The notes under the pieces: model-generated | What the model saw: only the letters and a program-made list of their open reading frames with translations | Databases searched by the model: none | What the model was told of the DNA's origin: nothing | Assembly (NCBI GenBank): GCA_963829955.1 | Contig: CAWHKS010000016.1 | Coordinates: 65,850-129,849 of the forward strand | Direction: 5' to 3' | From: DASTFY01 sp963829955 | GTDB lineage: Bacteria > Actinomycetota > Acidimicrobiia > Acidimicrobiales > Ilumatobacteraceae | Length of the DNA: 64,000 nucleotides | Translations under genes and position numbers: made by a program | Part shown: in pieces, positions 25,497 through 33,119 of the stretch | Numbering within the stretch: the first letter of the stretch is position 1 | Layout: each line of letters begins with the position of its first letter

Positions 25497-25895
25497 ATGG
25501 GTCCCGGCGACACCGTCACCAGCTTCATCCAGGCGATCGAGGGCAACGACCTCGAACGCGCGCTCGAGTTGCTCGACCCCGAGGTCGAGTACGACAACGT
25601 GCCGATCGCCAAGGTGCACGGCCCGGACGCGGTCAGGAACATCCTGGCCCCGTTCCTGGCCGGCTGCTCGGAGGTCGAATGGGTCGTCCACCGGCAGGTC
25701 GAGCAGGACGACGGGGACGGTTCGGGCACCGTGATGAACGAGCGCACGGACCGCTTCCGCATGGGTGAGGGCGAGCACGCGCGCTGGGTGGAGATCCCGC
25801 TGGCCGGCCTGTTCGCCGTGCGGGGTGGGCGCATCGTGCTGTGGCGGGACTACTTCGACGACGCGACGTTCCGCACCCAGCTCACCGGCGGGTGA
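25497..25895 (+). CDS. Limonene-1,2-epoxide hydrolase-like protein, 132 aa
   Basis: NTF2-fold protein of the LEH family. Residues matching the catalytic Asp-Arg-Asp of limonene epoxide hydrolase are visible: Arg and Asp in NERTDRF, and Asp in IVLWRDYFDD. The start MGPGDTVTSFIQAIEGNDLE at 25497 fits the family. It probably hydrolyses an epoxide, but the natural substrate is unknown. 28 bases after whiB. Confidence 0.85.
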   Translation: MGPGDTVTSFIQAIEGNDLERALELLDPEVEYDNVPIAKVHGPDAVRNILAPFLAGCSEVEWVVHRQVEQDDGDGSGTVMNERTDRFRMGEGEHARWVEIPLAGLFAVRGGRIVLWRDYFDDATFRTQLTGG

Positions 25896-25952
25896 CCGCC
25901 CACGCCGCCAGGTCCGCGGCCGCTGCTACACCCCCTGCGTAGGGTGCGGGGC

Positions 25953-26771
25953 ATGCCGGTAGCCACCGCGAGCACCCCTTCCCTCGCGGCCACCCGCTTC
26001 GCCGTGGTCGACGTGGAGACCAGCGGCCTGCGCCCGGACCGCCACCGGCTCCTGCAGATCGGGGTCGTCCGCATCACCGGGGACGGCACCGTCCTCGATC
26101 GGTGGGACACGTTCCTCCGCGCGCCCTGGCGCCCCGTCGGCGGACGGGACATCCACGGGCTCTCCCGGCGGACGCTCAGGGGCGCGCCCCGCGTGCGTCA
26201 CGTGGCGGACCAGCTCGTCTCGCTGTTCGACGGCTGCATCGTGTGCGCGCACAACGCCGACTTCGACTGGCCGTTCCTCGCGCGCGGGCTACGGCGCGCC
26301 GGTCTCGCCGTCCCCGACGCGCTCCGCCTGTGCACTCTGCGCCTGTCTCGCTCGCTCGACCCTGAGCGCGCCCGGTCCCACCGCCTGGGCGACCTGTGCC
26401 TGCGCTACGACATCCCCCTCATCCGCGCCCACGACGCCGCCGCCGACGCGGAGGCGACGGCGATGCTCCTGCCGCGGCTGCTGGCAACGGCCGGCATCAG
26501 CGAGCGCGCTCAGCTCGAGCCGTACCTCGCCGGCACGACCACGGCCTGGACCGCTTCCGTCGCTCGAGCCGCTGACGCGGCGCCGGACCCGCTCAGCGGT
26601 AGAGCGCCAGCACCCTGGCCGCCGCCTCTGCCCCCGCCCGACGCAGCTCGGGTGGCTCCAGCACCTCCGCCGAGGGCCCAAGGCGCAGCAACAGGCGCTC
26701 CAGCCATCGCACCGACAACACCGGCAGCTCCACCACCAGGTGCTCGGGTCCGTCCGGTGTCACGCTCGTGA
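25953..26771 (+). CDS. DnaQ-like DEDDh 3'-5' exonuclease
   Basis: Exonuclease-fold protein related to the DNA polymerase III epsilon subunit. The metal ligands are visible: DVETSGL (Asp, Glu), AHNADFDWPFL (Asp), and HDAAADAEATAML (His, Asp). The nuclease domain ends near residue 180. The remaining 90 residues (Pro/Ala-rich) run 179 bases antisense into the coding part of pafC and look like out-of-frame translation, so the true stop may have been lost through an indel near 26540-26590. Start ATG at 25953. Confidence 0.85.
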   Translation: MPVATASTPSLAATRFAVVDVETSGLRPDRHRLLQIGVVRITGDGTVLDRWDTFLRAPWRPVGGRDIHGLSRRTLRGAPRVRHVADQLVSLFDGCIVCAHNADFDWPFLARGLRRAGLAVPDALRLCTLRLSRSLDPERARSHRLGDLCLRYDIPLIRAHDAAADAEATAMLLPRLLATAGISERAQLEPYLAGTTTAWTASVARAADAAPDPLSGRAPAPWPPPLPPPDAARVAPAPPPRAQGAATGAPAIAPTTPAAPPPGARVRPVSRS

Positions 26772-27539
26772 CCGGGTAGCGCTCCGTCATCCAGGCCCCG
26801 TCGGTGCTCATGCGCAGCCGCACGAGCGAGGCGTCTGCGAACTGGCTCAACCAGTCCGGGGCCTCCGACGCGGGAGGGAGGTCGGCGGCCACCCGATCGC
26901 CCGTGTCGCGCACGGCCTCGATGCGGTCGACACGGAACCAGCGCTCCTCGCCGACGCCGTGGTCGAGCGCCTGCAGGTACCAGTGTCCGCGGTCGCCGAC
27001 GACTGCGACCGGATCGACGACTCGCTCGGCGCGCTCACCGCGGTTGGCGACGAAGTAGGTGATGGCGAGGCGCCGACCCTCGTCGGCGGCGGCCCGGGCG
27101 GCATCGAGGAACTCCGGGTGCGGCACGTCGACCTGCAGGACCGGCGCACCTCCCAACACCGCGGCCACCTTGTCGAGCGCCCGGGCCAGCGGTCCCTGCG
27201 GGTCGGCACCGGGGAGCTCCAGGGCGGCACGCCCGGCCGCGAGGAGCGAGAAACCCTCCCGCGGGTCATGCGCAGCGGCCGGGTGAACAGGCGCGGGACA
27301 CCGGCGTAGATGACGTCGTCCTCGACGAACAGGTCGATCATCTCGTCGACGTAGGGCGGGAGCCCGCAGAGCGCGGCCAGCTCGACGTCGTGGATGAGTT
27401 GCTCCCGGCCGACGCCGAAGCGCTCCGCCGCCTCCTCGACGGGAACCTGCCCCCGTTCCATGAGCCAGGGCAGCAGGATGAGGAGCCGGCGCAGCCGCGT
27501 GCCCGCCGGTTCCGGGCCGCGTCTCGATGGCGGGCTCAC
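26593..27539 (-). CDS. pafC: PafC, WYL-domain DNA-damage response regulator (frame break)
   Basis: Second subunit of the PafBC activator that controls the LexA-independent DNA damage response in actinobacteria. The N-terminal winged helix (LRRLLILLPWLMERGQVPVE) and LFTRPLRMT are in the first frame. At about 27262 the frame breaks, and the frame alongside continues EGFSLLAAGRAALELPGADP, then the WYL domain (RLAITYFVANRGERAERVV, GHWYLQALDH). About 315 residues after correcting one base. The GTG start at 27539 is the second copy of a duplicated GTGA junction with pafB. Confidence 0.88.
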
Positions 27540-27569
27540 GCCCGACCCTGCCTCGATGGCGGGCTCACG
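27522..27569. repeat. Duplicated pafB stop / pafC start junction
   Basis: On the minus strand CGTGAGCCCGCCATCGAG occurs twice, 29 bases apart. The first GTGA (27568-27565) holds the pafB stop; its GTG opens an eleven-triplet frame (Met-Ser-Pro-Pro-Ser-Arg-Gln-Gly-Arg-Ala, stop) whose TGA (27538-27536) overlaps the second GTG (27539), the pafC start. The arrangement mirrors the mrdA/rodA junction. Confidence 0.95.
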
Positions 27570-28515
27570 GCTGCGCCCCGGCGATCTTCTCCAGCCAGCC
27601 GCGCATCTCTGCGCGCAGCTCTTCCGGCTCGAGCAGCTCGGCGTCCTCGACCAGACCCGCCACCCAGGCCCGCAGGGCCCACGGGTTGGCGTAGGGAACG
27701 GTGACGACGATGCTGCCGTCGGCCCGACGCTCGGCGACTGCTCCGTCGCCGAGGTGGTTGACGACGGTCGGCGCCTGCGCCGCGCTCACCCAGACCCGGG
27801 CCGACACGACCTCCCCCTCGCCGACGAGCTTCGCGTCAGCCGGGAACATGGCCGCGGGGTCGAAGCCCTCTGGGATGGTGAAGGCACCGCCAGGGCCGAC
27901 GCTGACCGCTCCCTCGATACGGTCGACCCGGTAGGTCCGCACCTCGCCGGCATCGTGGTCGTGGCCCATCACGTACCAGAACCCTGACCGAGCCAGCAGA
28001 CCGTAGGGATCGAGGTGCCGGGCCCGACCCCGGTACGTGAACCGTGCCGTCGCCCGCTCGCTGTTGGCAGCGAAGAGGATGGGCAGCGAGGGGGACGACG
28101 GGAGCGCGGCCACGATCGGCCGGTCCCCCGGCCCGCCCCCGGGGTCCGGCTGCGGGGGGCCGATCTTCAGCAGCGCGTCACCGCCCCAGTCCTCCCCGAG
28201 GTGGACGGTGGCCACGGCGAGCTGCAGCGCCCGCGTCTCCTCGGCAGTGAGGCCCAGGTCCGGCAGGGCGTAGCGCGACTTGTCGATCCAGTAGCCGGTG
28301 GCGCCGGCCTGGTCGCCGCTGAGGACGGTCTGCTCGAGGGGCACGCCCTCGTCCCTGAGCTGGCGCTTGTCCCGTTCGAACGCGGTGCGGCGCGCCGGGT
28401 CCTGCGCGGCGTACTGGCCCCGGAGCTCGTGGGTGATCTCGTCCAGAGTCAGCGGACGGCGGGTCTCCAGCAGGAGCGCCACCAGGTTGGTGAGGCGCTC
28501 GAGCGGATCGGTCAC
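27565..28515 (-). CDS. pafB: PafB, WYL-domain DNA-damage response regulator
   Basis: First subunit of PafBC. 316 residues with the family N-terminus (MTDPLERLTNLVALLLETRR), AFERDKRQLRDEGVPLEQ, GYWIDKSRYALPDL and the WYL domain (RATARFTYRGRARHLDPYG, GFWYVMGHDH). PafBC senses single-stranded DNA through the WYL domains and redirects RNA polymerase to repair genes (established for mycobacteria). The GTG start at 28515 overlaps the stop of the B12-binding gene (GTGA). The common neighbours tatA/tatC and proteasome genes are not adjacent. Confidence 0.9.
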   Translation of the reverse strand: MTDPLERLTNLVALLLETRRPLTLDEITHELRGQYAAQDPARRTAFERDKRQLRDEGVPLEQTVLSGDQAGATGYWIDKSRYALPDLGLTAEETRALQLAVATVHLGEDWGGDALLKIGPPQPDPGGGPGDRPIVAALPSSPSLPILFAANSERATARFTYRGRARHLDPYGLLARSGFWYVMGHDHDAGEVRTYRVDRIEGAVSVGPGGAFTIPEGFDPAAMFPADAKLVGEGEVVSARVWVSAAQAPTVVNHLGDGAVAERRADGSIVVTVPYANPWALRAWVAGLVEDAELLEPEELRAEMRGWLEKIAGAQP

Positions 28516-28940
28516 GGACTCGGCGGCGCGGGTTCTCCTGGCGGCGCCGCCCGTGATCGTTCGATGGCGTCACGCACCACCTTGACCACGTCGTCCGCAG
28601 TCGCGCCGGGGGTCAGCACCGCGGCCACGCCCTGCGCCGTAAGGAGCGGCACGTCGGGCTCCGGGATGATCCCTCCGACGATGACCGGGATGTCGGCGCC
28701 GCGGCCGCGCACCTTCTCGACCACCTTGGGCGCCAGCGTCATGTGGGCGCCGGACAGCATCGACAACCCGATCGCGTCGACGTCCTCGTCGACGGCCGCG
28801 GCCGCGACGGTGTCGGGCGTCTGGAACAGGCCGGTGTAGATGACCTCGAAGCCGGCATCGCGCAGCATGCGGGCCACCACCTTTACCCCGCGGTCGTGTC
28901 CGTCCAGCCCGACCTTCGCCACCAGCACCCGGTCGGTCAT
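28512..28940 (-). CDS. Stand-alone cobalamin-binding domain protein, 142 aa
   Basis: Matches the C-terminal B12-binding domain of acyl-CoA mutases: KVGLDGHDRGVKVVARML contains the DxHxxG cobalamin-ligand motif, followed by GLSMLSGAH and VIVGGIIPEPD. It probably supplies the B12 subunit of an isobutyryl-CoA or methylmalonyl-CoA type mutase whose large subunit is encoded elsewhere. It is coupled by ATGA to the 3-hydroxyacyl-CoA dehydrogenase before it and by GTGA to pafB after it. Confidence 0.9.
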   Translation of the reverse strand: MTDRVLVAKVGLDGHDRGVKVVARMLRDAGFEVIYTGLFQTPDTVAAAAVDEDVDAIGLSMLSGAHMTLAPKVVEKVRGRGADIPVIVGGIIPEPDVPLLTAQGVAAVLTPGATADDVVKVVRDAIERSRAAPPGEPAPPSP

Positions 28941-31108
28941 GCCTTGGCGTAGTCGTAGAAGCCGCGCCCGGCCTTGCGACCGAGCAGCCCGGCCTCGACC
29001 ATGCGCGACAGCAACGGCGGCGACGCGTACAGCGGCTCCTTGAACTCCGCGTAGAGGCTCTCGGCAACAGCCATCGTCGTGTCGAGGCCGATGAGGTCGG
29101 TCAGGCGTAGTGGGCCCATCGGGTGGTTGCAGCCCTCCATCATCCCGGTGTCGATGTCCTCCGGACTGGCGAAGCCGGACTCCAGCATGCGGATGGCCGA
29201 GAGCAGATAGGGCACGAGGAGGGCGTTGACGATGAAGCCGGCCCGGTCCTGCGACCGGATCACCCGCTTGTGTAGGACGTCCGTGGCGAAGGTCGACGCC
29301 CGCTCGGTCGTCTCCGGCGAGGTGAGAAGCGACGTGACGACCTCGACCAGTCGCAACACGGGGACCGGGTTGAAGAAGTGGATGCCCACCACCTGCTCGG
29401 GCCGGCTCGTGGCCATGCCCAGCTTCATGATCGGGATCGACGACGTGTTCGAGGCCAGGATGGCCCGGCTGCTGTCCACCACCTTGTCCAAGCTGGCGAA
29501 GACCTCGGTCTTGAGGCCCTCGTCCTCCACCACGGCCTCGACCACGAGGTCGCGGTCGGCCAGGTCGGCCAGATCGGTCGTCCAGCCGACCCGGGAGAGC
29601 GCGGCGTCCCGGTCCTCCTCGGTCAGCTTGCCGGAGCGCACGCCCCGGTCCAGGCTGGTCGTGACCCGACGCTGGCCCGCCTCGACGGCGCCCGCGTCGA
29701 CCTCCCGCACGACGACGTCGAGGCCGGCACGCGCGCTGACCTCGGCGATCCCCGAACCCATCAGCCCGCAACCGACGACGCCGACACGCTCGATCACGCC
29801 CTGTTCGCTCATGTGATCGACGCTACTGCGCGGGGCGGACGCGAGGTCGGGCGTGAACGCGAGATCGAGGCGCTTGAGCCCCCGCAACACGAAGCTCGGG
29901 TGGTACTCGAGGTGCTCAGGGTCGGTGAGGCGGAGGTCGGCGAGGCGGCGGGCCAGGTGCTCGAAGGCCAGCTGGAGCTCCAGGCGGGACAGCGGTGCAC
30001 CGATGCAGAAGTGGATCCCCTTGCCGAAGGCCAGGTGATCCTTGAGGTTCGGCCGGTCCGGATCGAAGCGGTCGGGATCATCGCCCCACACGCTGGGGTC
30101 CCGGTTGGCGCCGGCGTAGACCACCACCACCCGCGCCCCCTTCGGTACGGGTTCGCCGTCGATCTCCGTGTCCTCGGTGACGACGCGGAACATGCCCTGC
30201 GTCGGCGCGGCCAGCCGGAGGACCTCCTCCGTCACCAGCGGCGCGCGGCCCACCGGGTCGGCCCGGAGCTTCTCCCACTGCTCGGGGTGCTCGGCCAGCA
30301 AGCGCACCCCCTCCGTGAGGGCCTTGGTGGTCGTCTCGTTGCCGGCCACCAGGAGCTGCTGGACGATCGACAGCATCTCGGCCATCTCCAGCGGACGGCG
30401 CCCGTCGTCGTCAGTGTCGATCTCCGCCTGGACCAGGTCGGTGAGCAGGTCGTCGGCGGGCTCGGCGCGGCGCCCTGCCAGCTGCTCGGCGAAGAAGTGC
30501 TGGAACTCGAGGATGCCCTCCTGCGCCTCGATGCGCCGGTCGTCGGAGATCACTGTGCCGATCGCCGCGATGGAGTCGTCGCTCCAGCGCTTGAAGTCGT
30601 CCAGGCGGTCGACCGGCACGTTGAGCACGTAGGCGATGACCTCGACCGGCAGCGGGACGGCGAAGGCGGTGACGAGCTCGACCTGCCCATCGCCGATCCA
30701 GCGGTCGATGAGGCGCTGCACGATGGCCTCGACGGGCTCCCGCAGCCCGGCGATGGTGCGGGGCGTGAAGTACGGCGCCACCGTTCCGCGGTACCTCGTG
30801 TGCTGCGGCGGGTCGCTGGTGAGCATGGTCGGCACGTTCGGCCAGCCGCGGCTGACGATCTCCTGGAGCTTCTCGACCACTGGGCCGCGGGGCGCCTCAC
30901 CGGTGAGGAAGCGGTTCGAGAAGGTCTTGGGGTCGCGCAGGATGGGAAGGATCAGCTCGTGGCGGGTGACCAGGTAGAGGTCGGTGCCGGCGACCGGGAA
31001 CACCGCGCCCTTCTGCTGCATCGCGCGGTAGTACGGGAACGGGCACTGCTGGATCGTGGCGTCGAACGGGTTGAAGCGATCGAGGTCGACGTCGGCGGCA
31101 TCCCCCAT
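28937..31108 (-). CDS. Cytochrome P450 joined in frame to 3-hydroxyacyl-CoA dehydrogenase
   Basis: One open frame of about 723 residues holds two complete enzymes. Residues 1-415 are a P450: I-helix LVAGNETTTKAL, ExxR in EEVLRLAAP, heme loop FGKGIHFCIGAPLSRLE with the Cys ligand. After the normal P450 end (LKRLDLAFTPDL) about 10 residues lead to MSEQGVIERVGVVGCGLMGS (ATG at 29812), a 291-residue 3-hydroxybutyryl-CoA dehydrogenase with NTSSIPIMKLG and GIHFFNPVPVLRLVEVV. No good ribosome-binding site precedes that ATG. Either a true fusion or a lost stop. The P450 start at 31108 (or 31117) is uncertain. Confidence 0.85.
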   Translation of the reverse strand: MGDAADVDLDRFNPFDATIQQCPFPYYRAMQQKGAVFPVAGTDLYLVTRHELILPILRDPKTFSNRFLTGEAPRGPVVEKLQEIVSRGWPNVPTMLTSDPPQHTRYRGTVAPYFTPRTIAGLREPVEAIVQRLIDRWIGDGQVELVTAFAVPLPVEVIAYVLNVPVDRLDDFKRWSDDSIAAIGTVISDDRRIEAQEGILEFQHFFAEQLAGRRAEPADDLLTDLVQAEIDTDDDGRRPLEMAEMLSIVQQLLVAGNETTTKALTEGVRLLAEHPEQWEKLRADPVGRAPLVTEEVLRLAAPTQGMFRVVTEDTEIDGEPVPKGARVVVVYAGANRDPSVWGDDPDRFDPDRPNLKDHLAFGKGIHFCIGAPLSRLELQLAFEHLARRLADLRLTDPEHLEYHPSFVLRGLKRLDLAFTPDLASAPRSSVDHMSEQGVIERVGVVGCGLMGSGIAEVSARAGLDVVVREVDAGAVEAGQRRVTTSLDRGVRSGKLTEEDRDAALSRVGWTTDLADLADRDLVVEAVVEDEGLKTEVFASLDKVVDSSRAILASNTSSIPIMKLGMATSRPEQVVGIHFFNPVPVLRLVEVVTSLLTSPETTERASTFATDVLHKRVIRSQDRAGFIVNALLVPYLLSAIRMLESGFASPEDIDTGMMEGCNHPMGPLRLTDLIGLDTTMAVAESLYAEFKEPLYASPPLLSRMVEAGLLGRKAGRGFYDYAKA

Positions 31109-31137
31109 CGAGCGCATTCTGGCAGCATGCCCACGGT

Positions 31138-32847
31138 ATGGCCGAGCCTGCACCGTCGATCGCCGACGTCACCGCTGCCCTGACGGCACCGGGGCAGCTC
31201 TTCGAGATGGAGGAGGTGGTGATCGAGGGCCGTCCGACGCGCACCTGGAAGAACGCCCCGCCGTCGCTGCGGGCGGTGCTGGAGAGCAGCCGGGCCCACG
31301 GCGCGGCCGATCTCCTCGTCTATGAAGACGACCATCTGAGCTTCGAGGCGCACTTCCGCGCCGCGGCAACGCTCGCCCGCCGGCTGGTCGACGACTATGG
31401 CGTGCGCCCCGGCGACCGGGTGGCGATCGCCATGCGCAACTTCCCCGAGTGGTCGGTCGCGTTCTGGGCCGCGGCGTCGATCAACGCCGTCGTCGTGCCC
31501 CTCAACGCGTGGTGGACAGGACCGGAGCTGGAGTACGGCCTGGCCGATTCCGGTTCGGTCGTGCTGTTCTGCGACGGCGAGCGGGCCGAGCGGCTGGCGG
31601 GTCACCTGCCTGGCCTCGACGCGGTCCGCGCCACGATCGTCGCCAAGCCCGAGCCAGGCGGCGCACTGCCCGCGGCGGCCGTCACCTTCGAGGAGGCTGT
31701 CGGCGAGGTGGACGCTGCGGCCGAGCTGCCGCACGTGGAGATCGACCCGGAGGACGACGCGACGATCTTCTACACGTCGGGCACTACCGGCCGCCCGAAG
31801 GGCGCCCTCGGCACGCAGCGCAACATCTGCACGAACCTGCTGTCGCTGGTCTACGCCCAGGCCCGCGGTGCTGCTCGGGCCCGGCCCGCCGGTGAGCCGC
31901 CGGCGCCCGCGCCCGGTCCCAACGTCTACCTGCTCTCGGTGCCGTTCTTCCACGCCACGGGGTGCCACTCGATCCTCGTGCCCAACGTCGCGTTCGGCGG
32001 GAAGATCGTCATCATGCGCAAGTGGGATGCCGGCCGGGCGCTGGAGTTGATCGAGCGGGAGCGGGTGACGACGTTCGGCGGGGTCCCGGCCATGGTCTGG
32101 CAGGTCCTGGAGCATCCCGACTTCGCCACCCGGGACATCTCGTCCGTGCGGTCGATCGGGTACGGCGGCACGCCGGCCGCGCCCGAGCTGGTGCGCCGCA
32201 TCGAGGCGTTGTTCCCCGGCCGGTCGCCGAGCAACGGGTACGGGCTGACGGAGACGAGCTCGGTCACCACCTTGAACGCCGGTGCCGACTACCTGCGCAA
32301 GCCGGACTCCGTCGGCGTGCCCGTCCCCGTCGTGGACGTGAAGGTGGTCGATCCCCTCGGTGAGCCGCTGCCGGTGGGCGCTGTCGGCGAGCTGTGGATC
32401 AAGGGACCCAACGTCGTGAAGGGGTACTGGGCCAAGCCGGAGGCAACGGCGGAGACGTTCACCGACGGCTGGCTCCACTCCGGCGACGTGGCCCGGCTCG
32501 ACGACGAGGGCTTCGTGTTCATCGTCGACCGCGCCAAGGACATGGTGATCCGAGGCGGTGAGAACGTCTACTGCGTCGAGGTCGAGGCGGCGCTGTTCGA
32601 GCACCCGGCCGTCACCGACGCCGCCGTCATCGGCATCCCCCACCACGTGCTCGGCGAGGAGGTCGGCGCGGTGGTCCACCTCGCTCCCGGCCTGAGCGCC
32701 ACCGAGGCCGAGCTGCAGGGCTGGGTAGGAGAGCGGCTGGCCGCGTTCAAGGTGCCGGTGCGCATCTGGTTCTTCGAGGAGCCGCTGCCCCGCAACGCCA
32801 ACGGCAAGATCACGAAGCGGGAGCTGAAGGCCGACCTCCTCGACTAG
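31138..32847 (+). CDS. Long-/medium-chain acyl-CoA synthetase (AMP-forming), 569 aa
   Basis: Activates a carboxylic acid to its CoA thioester through an acyl-AMP. The AMP-binding motif FYTSGTTGRPKGA, the NGYGLTETSS block, WLHSGDVARLDDEGF and the C-terminal catalytic Lys region NANGKITKREL are all present. Start ATG at 31138, only about 20-30 bases from the divergent P450 gene, so the two share one control region. Together they suggest activation and oxidation of a lipid or steroid-like acid. Confidence 0.93.
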   Translation: MAEPAPSIADVTAALTAPGQLFEMEEVVIEGRPTRTWKNAPPSLRAVLESSRAHGAADLLVYEDDHLSFEAHFRAAATLARRLVDDYGVRPGDRVAIAMRNFPEWSVAFWAAASINAVVVPLNAWWTGPELEYGLADSGSVVLFCDGERAERLAGHLPGLDAVRATIVAKPEPGGALPAAAVTFEEAVGEVDAAAELPHVEIDPEDDATIFYTSGTTGRPKGALGTQRNICTNLLSLVYAQARGAARARPAGEPPAPAPGPNVYLLSVPFFHATGCHSILVPNVAFGGKIVIMRKWDAGRALELIERERVTTFGGVPAMVWQVLEHPDFATRDISSVRSIGYGGTPAAPELVRRIEALFPGRSPSNGYGLTETSSVTTLNAGADYLRKPDSVGVPVPVVDVKVVDPLGEPLPVGAVGELWIKGPNVVKGYWAKPEATAETFTDGWLHSGDVARLDDEGFVFIVDRAKDMVIRGGENVYCVEVEAALFEHPAVTDAAVIGIPHHVLGEEVGAVVHLAPGLSATEAELQGWVGERLAAFKVPVRIWFFEEPLPRNANGKITKRELKADLLD

Positions 32848-33119
32848 CGGCGGCGGCCCGCGCCGGTCGGTCCGCCGGGGACATCCACTTCGACGAAATC
32901 GTCAAGTTGCCTTGACGCCGGCGATTCGACGTCGATTCGCCGACGCCGAACTGCGAGCAGATCGCGCCGTCAACAGCGCGTTCCGCTCACACTTCCCGTG
33001 GCGGACGCCTTCCCCACCGATTCGGTGTCGAATCGGTGGGAACAGTCGCTGGCCCGGCCCCGGTCGCCCAGGGTCCGGGCCGCCACCGCAGGCCGGGCCG
33101 CCCGCGCCAGGATGGCCCC
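32848..33119. other. Gap between the acyl-CoA synthetase gene and phoD with a perfect hairpin
   Basis: No convincing gene. It holds an inverted repeat CGTCAA-N6-TTGACG around 32900-32917 and a perfect 12-bp stem CCCACCGATTCG / CGAATCGGTGGG with a four-base GTGT loop (33013-33040). The latter lies 80 bases before phoD and could be a terminator for the upstream gene or an operator. Confidence 0.6.
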
